64,000 bases of DNA. Source: Nemania diffusa. Taxonomy: Eukaryota; Ascomycota; Sordariomycetes; Xylariales; Xylariaceae. Below are positions 57,935-64,000 of this stretch, piece after piece. Where the stretch lies: the NCBI GenBank assembly GCA_038501195.1, contig JBBPUQ010000007.1, positions 3,697,501-3,761,500 on the forward strand, written 5' to 3'. A model generated the notes under the pieces. The model saw nothing but the letters and a program-made list of their open reading frames with translations. It did not search any database and was not told the DNA's origin. The position numbers were made by a program, and so were the translations under genes. The number at the start of each line of letters is the position of its first letter. Position 1 is the first letter of the stretch.

Positions 57935-59122
57935 TTAATCAGCCCATCGAGAGTCCTTCAGGGTCTTCAGATTGTTTTCCTTGACCTCCCGATTAAACTC
58001 CTCCCAGTCAAATATAACCAGCGGCGGCTCTCGCGGCTTTTCTTCCTCCTTCTCATGATTTTCGTGCTTCCCGTGCTTCTTGTGCGTCTTATGCTTCCCG
58101 TGCTTCTCTTCCTTCTCGTACTTCCCTTCCTTCTCCTCCTTCTCATCTTTATCGGCCCATCGAGAGTCTTTGAGAGTCTTTAGGTTGTTCTCCCTAACCT
58201 CTCGATGGAACTCCTCCCAGTCGAATATAACCGGAGGTGGCTCTCGTGGCTTCACTTCCTCCTTCTCCTCCTTCTTCGCTTTCTCCTTTTTTTCGTATTT
58301 TTCGTCTTGGCCTTCCTTATCAGCCCATCGAGAGTCTTTGAGTGTCTTCGGGTTATGCGCCTTAACCTCTCGTTTGAACTCCTCCCAGTCGAATTTGACC
58401 CGCGGTGGCTCTCGCGGCTTTTCCGCCTCCGCTCGACGACGGTTATTATGTGGGCGGCGTGAATCTCCTCCGTTGGTGCTGGCCCACGCATTCCATTGGC
58501 TGGCGTTGCTAACAGGTTTGGGTGCAAGCTGGGGAGTAGGTCGAGTTGTGGGTTGGCGAGTTGTGGGTTGACGAGGGGTGGGTTGGCGAGGGGTGGGTTG
58601 TGGGGGTAAAGGAGCACTCTTTGCTGTGCTCGGGTTTATCGCTCCGTAAAGGGCTAGTTCTCGCTTGAACTTTTGTTCAAGCATTTGGATATTGAGGAAT
58701 GGCTTGACATTCCGGCCTTGCTGAGCGTTGTGTGAATTGTTGAGAGGCTCCTTGCTGAGCTGCTTGTGGGTAACCGTCTCGGGTTTGCTATCCAAGGTGG
58801 GGATAGGCGGCAGATCTGGGTCGTCTGACCATTGAAAGTTCTCCGTGTTTTTTATGTCTGGCTTGGCTGGGCCGCGTGGTACTTCGTCATCAGCTTGCTT
58901 TATGTCGACGTTCTTAGTATCTTTAGTGAAGTCGACTTCTTCCTGGGTGATAGCGCTCATGAGGGGAAGTGCTGGCTGTACAACCTGAGCTTCAGGCTTG
59001 TCGATGACGGTGCTGCTGTCGGGCAGGGATCCGGTGGCCGCTTGTGGGAGTTTAACAATGGGTTTTGCGCGGTAACGACTGGATATCACGATAGCGAGCG
59101 CTGGAGCTTCTGTAATATCCAT
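57935..59122 (-). CDS. Disordered protein with three W-motif repeats, 395 aa
   Basis: Single coding exon; the ATG at 59122 (MDITEAPA) follows a likely 5'UTR intron with donor GTATGT near 59208. I do not recognise a named family. The N-terminal half is acidic/polar and includes a proline run of four PTPRQ/PTTRQ units. The C-terminal part has three copies of a 34-aa unit, PREPPxVxFDWEEF, then REV, then KTLKDSRWAD, at about 234-267, 290-323 and 360-395. They are separated by charged K/E linkers, the last one His-rich (EKHGKHKTHKKHGKHENHEK). The protein ends exactly at the third SRWAD. Short SRWA motifs recur in disordered fungal proteins and may be docking peptides; that is inference. Confidence 0.7.
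   Translation of the reverse strand: MDITEAPALAIVISSRYRAKPIVKLPQAATGSLPDSSTVIDKPEAQVVQPALPLMSAITQEEVDFTKDTKNVDIKQADDEVPRGPAKPDIKNTENFQWSDDPDLPPIPTLDSKPETVTHKQLSKEPLNNSHNAQQGRNVKPFLNIQMLEQKFKRELALYGAINPSTAKSAPLPPQPTPRQPTPRQPTTRQPTTRPTPQLAPKPVSNASQWNAWASTNGGDSRRPHNNRRRAEAEKPREPPRVKFDWEEFKREVKAHNPKTLKDSRWADKEGQDEKYEKKEKAKKEEKEEVKPREPPPVIFDWEEFHREVRENNLKTLKDSRWADKDEKEEKEGKYEKEEKHGKHKTHKKHGKHENHEKEEEKPREPPLVIFDWEEFNREVKENNLKTLKDSRWAD
57941..58424 (-). repeat. Three coding repeats of about 100 bp
   Basis: Copies at about 57941-58042, 58153-58252 and 58322-58424 encode the FDWEEF...LKDSRWAD unit. DNA similarity is high (the shared core CATCGAGAGTC is seen in all three), while the linkers differ in length and sequence. 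Confidence 0.8.
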
Positions 59123-59344
59123 GGCAGTTCTGACTGACAGAACTAACAAGGGTTATTAGAGACTCAAAATAATGTTTAGATATTAAAGGTGTCTTAGGAA
59201 GATAACATACCTGGATCTTGAGTACCGCGTTCCTCAGTACAAGGCACTATTGTCTGGGCTAGTGGTAGTTGTTAGCTGATGGAGGAATATATGAATACGA
59301 ATTGAAAAGTTCGGAAAGTGACTTACCAAATGTCTGTGCCATTT

Positions 59345-59480
59345 TGAATTCTTTCCTTTCCGACGGAGTGTGAATGTCTTTTCTTTCCGAAGGGGTGTGA
59401 ATTGTGTGATTCTTTTTGCTTTTCTGACAGAGTGTGAATGTTTTTTGTTTTTTTTCTTTCCGACGGAGTGTGAATGTACG
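59345..59480. repeat. Imperfect tandem repeat in the leader of the W-motif gene
   Basis: Four copies of a unit like TTTCCGACGGAGTGTGAATGT, with T-rich spacers, upstream of the 5'UTR intron of the W-motif gene. On the gene strand they read ACATTCACACTCCGTCGGAAA. Confidence 0.7.
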
Positions 59481-60440
59481 GTTTGCTTGGTCGCTAGTAG
59501 AGAGCATATATTTGTATATACCTTTGTGTGTGTGTGATAGCGCAGGGTCAACTAGTACAAGTTATAACTCTTGAGTCGTGAAGACTTTGCACGTCGGAGT
59601 ATGGTCTGTCGTATGTCGAGGGGAAAGAAAAAATGGAAAAGAGAGGCGGGCTGGCCAGAAATTTATAGACGAGGGAAAAAATGATTTCTGTGTCCAGTGC
59701 GGATTACATGATGGTTTATTGCTACGTAGGTACCATTCAACTTTATTCAATAGGCAGTATGTTCACCGCCTAAGCAAGAGTTTAGAGGAGCGAGATAATG
59801 TATAGCCCAGGAACGGGAGGGAAGTTAGCTGTAAATATGCACAACCTTGGCTGAATGCCAACCTAAGCTGTATTCACTGCTCCTGCTTGCACGCGTGGCC
59901 AACCTACGCAACCTATTGATGCCTGACTCATCTGCTTGTATATTACCTATTAGGTTAATTATATATCTGCTACCAATGTTTCCAGCCTCAGTGCCTTTGA
60001 ACAATCCATGTATTATCTATACTGAGAGCAACCAGAAGTTCCTATCTTGTCTTGCATGAAACAATTAATCAATACATCTTTTGTGAAAACTAGCTAGCAG
60101 CGTAGTAAACTAGACTAATTGATCAAACCTCACTTTCGACACTGTTATGTTTTCTTTGAAATCATCACAGAGAGTTTCTACAGTGTCGTTGAGAAACTGC
60201 CTCATTCCGCCGTAAAGACCTTTCTAGATCTAGGTAGCTAACGTACCAGCACTTGCGTAATATTACATGAACATGGTTATAGCTCCAGGATACAGTTCAT
60301 CGACACGGGTTTGTTTGATCAGGTCCACGATTCCTCAGCATAGTGATTGTATTGGGGCAAGTATTGGGTGATGTCTGTAGATACTCAGTACTATGTAGCT
60401 ACGTAGCTACCTAGGTACTTACGGGTGAAGTCTAAATAAG

Positions 60441-60530
60441 ATGCGGCAGAACTACAGGGATCGATCCGTAGTCCCCACTCTCCTGCCAGGTAAGGCAATA
60501 ACTTTAACCCCCACAATTTCGCCAAGTCTG
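60441..60530 (-). other. Possible tRNA-derived (pol III promoter-like) sequence
   Basis: On the minus strand, TGGCGAAATTGTGG (60524-60511) resembles an A box and GGATCGATCCC (60467-60457) a B box, at tRNA-like spacing. An anticodon-arm-like hairpin TTGCC...GGCAG lies between them. The acceptor and T stems do not pair properly, so it is not a working tRNA; a tRNA relic or SINE head is possible. Confidence 0.25.
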
Positions 60531-61671
60531 GCGTGCACTTAGCGCTTTTCCGCCAACCCACACCAATGAATTAAAAAGTTTACGCGTAAGCACGTTTTTA
60601 TTTAAGTTAATTCTTGATTACTTCTTTTCAACTTTTCAAACACCTTTCAAACTACTATATTTACTTTAGCAGGGATTTCCAAATGTTGCCAAAAGTTTGG
60701 TCTAACTAGATGGTTTGCTTTGGTACAGCATTGACGGTTTCACAAGGCTGTTAGCTAAGCTACCAATCCACATGCAATTTCTAGCTAATTCTTTTTTTAA
60801 AGAAAAAATAGACAAGAATCGTTAGATGGACTGAGCCATTTGGCTAAATCGTACTTTGGGGGTAAGACTATGCTCTGGCTACGATCGTGAGCTGCTGCCT
60901 ATCAAGGACTGAGAAGAGCTTTAAGTCAAGTATAAAGCATAGAAAGTAGCATTCGACTGAAGTGAAAGTATGATATAAGGCGAAACCTTGAAAGAGTGAA
61001 GAAAATCCTAGGATATATGGGTGAGAATGGTATGTGCAATATAACTACCTAGTTCCCAGTACTTTGGCCCTAGTCCCTGACAGGATGACAGAACCCGCTG
61101 AACGCAGATAATCCCTAGCAACTACAGCACACGCATGTCCTGTCTATGGTAATTGCAAAGTCTAAAGAATGGGTATCATGTAGGTATACCATTGTGTGAA
61201 GATTAAGTAAGCTAGTACACCTTACTAAGTTATCCTAACAACTAGAGTTCCGGACGAATCGTCCGGGACGATGAGTCTAAACCATGTGAGCTGCCCACAG
61301 CTTATTTATAAGGTTACTGCCACGTGTACGCAACGTGCATGATTCTACAAGCTTCCATTTCATGATCCTACACAGTAAAGTTCTGAATATAATTTTTGCC
61401 ACGCTACCTGTTTCCTAGAGAGTTTTTAGCTAAATCACTTGAGTCGTAAGCCTCCTACTCTGAAAGAACCCCATCCAATATTCTCCTTAGCAACAAAATA
61501 CGTCATCATCGGCTAGCTGCTCGGAGTATGATTTTCCCGCCGGTGGAGATATTAGTTCGGTGTTAAACCATAATTCTTTGATTGACAGTATCTCTCCGTA
61601 GCAACAGGTATCAGCACACCTAAAGTGTTCAGAAAAGTAGCTATAGCTAGTATTAGTGCGAACACAGTTGC

Positions 61672-64000
61672 TCAGCCAGCAACTACACTCCCCAGAGACT
61701 CCCATCCACTGCGGGCCCAGGGCGCAATCAAGATGGAGGCTTGGGCATCGGCCGCACTGCCAGTGCCAGCATATGCGTTCGCCAAGTCCACGGCCCCAAG
61801 CTCTCCCTTAGGCGGGATAGATTTTAGAGCGACATGAAGCGCCATGTCCGCGGGGTACTCCTCGCCGCTGGCCTCGGCTAGCCGAGACCAGCCATACGGG
61901 AGGTGCGGGTATAGCATTACATCGTTCTGGATTTGAGTGAGTATGTCCTCTTCTGTGCCTTTTTCGTCCAAGGCGGCCACTGCCCGGAACACCTCGCCGA
62001 TCTGCGAATGCTCCGTGTATGTGACCTTGTCACTGGTCCGTAAGGTATGTAGCTCTGATACAACAGCCTCGAGTGACTCGTCGTCTGCATCCAACAATGC
62101 GACTATGCCGAGGAGCACTACCGATTGTATGTGACTCGTATCATTCTCTATTACCTCAAACAAAATGGTTCGCGCTCTCTCCCGCGCATCCTCTGTGCCG
62201 GTAGCCCACAGAACTTGTGCCAACAAACAGACCGCATTCGGATCGTTGCCTGATTCTTCGAGTGCAGACTCGAAAAAGCTGACGGCATCATCAGGCCGGC
62301 CATCAAAGTAGTGGGCTAGTCCAACTGTCAAATGTGCCGAAAGCCGAGCTCTACGACGTTGCTCTGCCGTGAGTTCTTTCGCCGAATCATCGCTACTAAG
62401 CTCAAGAGCCAGCTCCCCACATTCGATGGCAGCCGTATTGTTCCCGGATGCTAAATACGACCGAGCCAAATCCGTTTTACCTAGAGCAAATCGAGCAAGA
62501 GAGTCAGCCGACTCCGTCGCCTCGTAGCTAGTTTCTAGTTGGTCGCAGGCGGACTCGAGGGTGGATATTGCACTAGGATTGTCATCGGTCCGCTCCTGAA
62601 AGAGTGCCCATAGATGTTGATAGGCTAGGTCCTGAGAACTGAGGCGTTTAAGTTGGGCAAGCGCGAAGAGGGGCTGGATCAAAGTAGTTATATTAGCTTG
62701 CGTGGGCGTTGTCAAAATATGATCAAAAACAGATATCGGGTATTGGCGTCTTGTAATAAGCGATGAAGCTTCTGATATGTCCATCGCATGTGTAAACAAC
62801 CCGCGGGCTTCGCGAGGGTCACCGTAAAGAAGGGCTACGAACCCCTGTCCAACCCATGCGTGCGCATAGTCTGGGTCGTTAGATTGAGCTCGTGTGAATG
62901 CCTCATTTGCTAGCTGAAGATCATTTTGGAGAAGCGCCAAGGTACCAAGGTTAGTCCAGGCATGTGGGCTTCTTTCATTCAGAAACAGCGCTCGAACAAA
63001 AGCGTGTTGGGCGACAGATGGATTGATCTCGCTGGTTACTACACCAAGTGAGTTCCAGAAGTCGGGATTGCCGGCTTCTAGTTCGATGGCTCGCTTGAAG
63101 CAGCGCACGGCTGCTTTCTGGTATTTACTTGATTGAAGCCGGAGACTTGAAGGTAGACATAAATGAGCTTGGTTCTCTGCCCAACCCAAGTTATAATAAG
63201 CAACTGCCTGTGCGTGCACGTCCTGTGCTGTCAAATAAATTGCCCTCTTATGGGCTAGTATTGTGGCATGTAGGCTCCGTGTGATGTCGACACCTAGTTC
63301 CTCGTCCTCGGGAAACTTGCCTTTAGCAAATACTACCCCTGTGTCGACACCGTCGACATCGTGTAGTATCGCATAAGCCGTTTCTGAGTCTGCACCTCGG
63401 CTGAGTATCTCGCAAATGTCATCGATCGGTATATCATTAGCGTGACCTTGAACTTGTGAAAAGACGGCGCAAGCATCACCAACAGTTTTCCAGAAGTTGA
63501 AAGTCTGTGTGATAGGCTCGGGAACGGAAGTTGAAAACGCCAACATTTTAGTGGCAAGCTCGACAGACTTCCCAAAAAGCCCCTTGTCAATGCAGTCAAA
63601 GGCATTTTCAACCATTGTCTGCATCAATGCAATTCCAACGCCCTCTTCATTAGGTCGTTGGGTTATAACGTTGTGATATAGATCCACAGCGTCATCAAAC
63701 TCCCCAAGCTCCCGCTTCACATTAGCTAGCATGTACTTAGTAAACCAAGTATCGCTGTCTTTGATACCCATGGCTAATTCGAGCCCTTGAGCATTCTGGA
63801 TCGCCTTGGTTGCTGCGATGTATCGCCCAGAACTATAGTAGCTTTCCCCTAGCCCAACCCACGAATGGTAATCATTTGGGGAGATTCGGAGTGCATGTTG
63901 GAAGGAAACAATGGCTTTAGTATAGTCTTGTTTGTTGAGTTCGGCAACGCCGAGCGCAGATAGAGGCCAGCTGATCCCCTTCTTCTTGGACCCTGGAGGT
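61672..64000 (-). CDS. SKI3: Superkiller protein 3 (SKI3), C-terminal part, cut by window end
   Basis: The open frame runs from the stop at 61672 to the window edge without a stop: 775 codons of the C-terminal part of a longer protein (yeast Ski3 is 1432 aa). It is an array of TPR helices, for example WPLSALGVAELNKQDYTKAI, NDYHSWVGLGESYYSSGRY, PHAWTNLGTLALLQNDLQLA and DYAHAWVGQGFVALLYGD, with the Ski3-type C-terminus QASILIAPWARSGW. Ski3 scaffolds the cytoplasmic Ski2-Ski3-Ski8 complex that feeds mRNA to the exosome for 3'-5' decay. The start codon lies beyond 64000. No intron is seen in this part. Confidence 0.88.
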   Translation of the reverse strand, partial: PPGSKKKGISWPLSALGVAELNKQDYTKAIVSFQHALRISPNDYHSWVGLGESYYSSGRYIAATKAIQNAQGLELAMGIKDSDTWFTKYMLANVKRELGEFDDAVDLYHNVITQRPNEEGVGIALMQTMVENAFDCIDKGLFGKSVELATKMLAFSTSVPEPITQTFNFWKTVGDACAVFSQVQGHANDIPIDDICEILSRGADSETAYAILHDVDGVDTGVVFAKGKFPEDEELGVDITRSLHATILAHKRAIYLTAQDVHAQAVAYYNLGWAENQAHLCLPSSLRLQSSKYQKAAVRCFKRAIELEAGNPDFWNSLGVVTSEINPSVAQHAFVRALFLNERSPHAWTNLGTLALLQNDLQLANEAFTRAQSNDPDYAHAWVGQGFVALLYGDPREARGLFTHAMDISEASSLITRRQYPISVFDHILTTPTQANITTLIQPLFALAQLKRLSSQDLAYQHLWALFQERTDDNPSAISTLESACDQLETSYEATESADSLARFALGKTDLARSYLASGNNTAAIECGELALELSSDDSAKELTAEQRRRARLSAHLTVGLAHYFDGRPDDAVSFFESALEESGNDPNAVCLLAQVLWATGTEDARERARTILFEVIENDTSHIQSVVLLGIVALLDADDESLEAVVSELHTLRTSDKVTYTEHSQIGEVFRAVAALDEKGTEEDILTQIQNDVMLYPHLPYGWSRLAEASGEEYPADMALHVALKSIPPKGELGAVDLANAYAGTGSAADAQASILIAPWARSGWESLGSVVAG

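Larger units (their letters stand above)
59123..61671. other. Intergenic
   Basis: 2.5 kb. Holds the leader of the W-motif gene with its tandem repeats, a possible tRNA-derived sequence near 60.5 kb, and palindromic TAGCTACGTAGCTACC DNA near 60397. No conserved gene is seen. Confidence 0.5.

Noticed and set aside
58080..58571. Phe/Ser-rich plus-strand open frame
   Set aside because: It is antisense to the K/E-rich repeat gene and is explained by that gene's codon composition.
60441..60530. Functional tRNA gene
   Set aside because: Acceptor and T-arm stems do not pair, and the anticodon loop has the wrong size.

Overview
The window reads as nuclear DNA of a filamentous ascomycete (Pezizomycotina; Sordariomycetes is my inference). 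The reasons are short introns of about 50-100 nt with GTRNGT donors, CTAAC-like branch sites and YAG acceptors; fungal-only families (HET domain, fungal NACHT receptor, DHA1-type MFS, fungal GH5); and long AT-rich intergenic stretches full of TACCTAGGTA-like words. Exon coordinates were built by hand from splice signals. For each multi-exon gene whose complete coding sequence lies in the window, the summed exon length is a multiple of three.

Layout. 0.5-8.5 kb: ribosomal protein uS10 (rps20, +), an FG/CCCH nucleoporin of the Nup42 type (-), a secreted GH5 glycosidase (-) and a cytochrome P450 (-). 10.8-25.5 kb: a small membrane protein (+), a NACHT NLR-like receptor (+) and one very large gene (17571-24893, +). 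That gene joins a NO VEIN/sacsin-type GHKL ATPase, a repeat linker, a DUF3883 (NOV_C) domain with a lost nuclease signature, and a HET cell-death domain. A 46-copy TCAATAAA array follows it. 25.7-35.2 kb: two large intronless, divergently transcribed genes of unknown function (1187 and 572 aa), then an unrecognised 688-aa gene. 35.6-45.5 kb: an MFS transporter, an M49 dipeptidyl peptidase III, a small unknown protein and an amidase with ten exons. 46-55 kb: a ZNFX1-like CCCH/SF1 helicase/NF-X1/RZ-finger protein and an Erg26-like 3-beta-HSD dehydrogenase. 55-64 kb: a non-autonomous hAT element with an 8-bp target duplication, a protein with three tryptophan-motif repeats, and the C-terminal part of the Ski-complex subunit SKI3, cut by the window end.

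How it fits together. The two ends hold housekeeping genes, several in RNA handling (uS10, Nup42, ZNFX1-like helicase, SKI3). The middle is accessory. The NLR and the ATPase-DUF3883-HET gene lie on the same strand about 1.6 kb apart and look like a non-self-recognition/cell-death neighbourhood. The best candidate for a previously undescribed system is the ATPase-DUF3883-HET fusion, in which a GHKL ATPase module may act as sensor or switch for a HET death effector.
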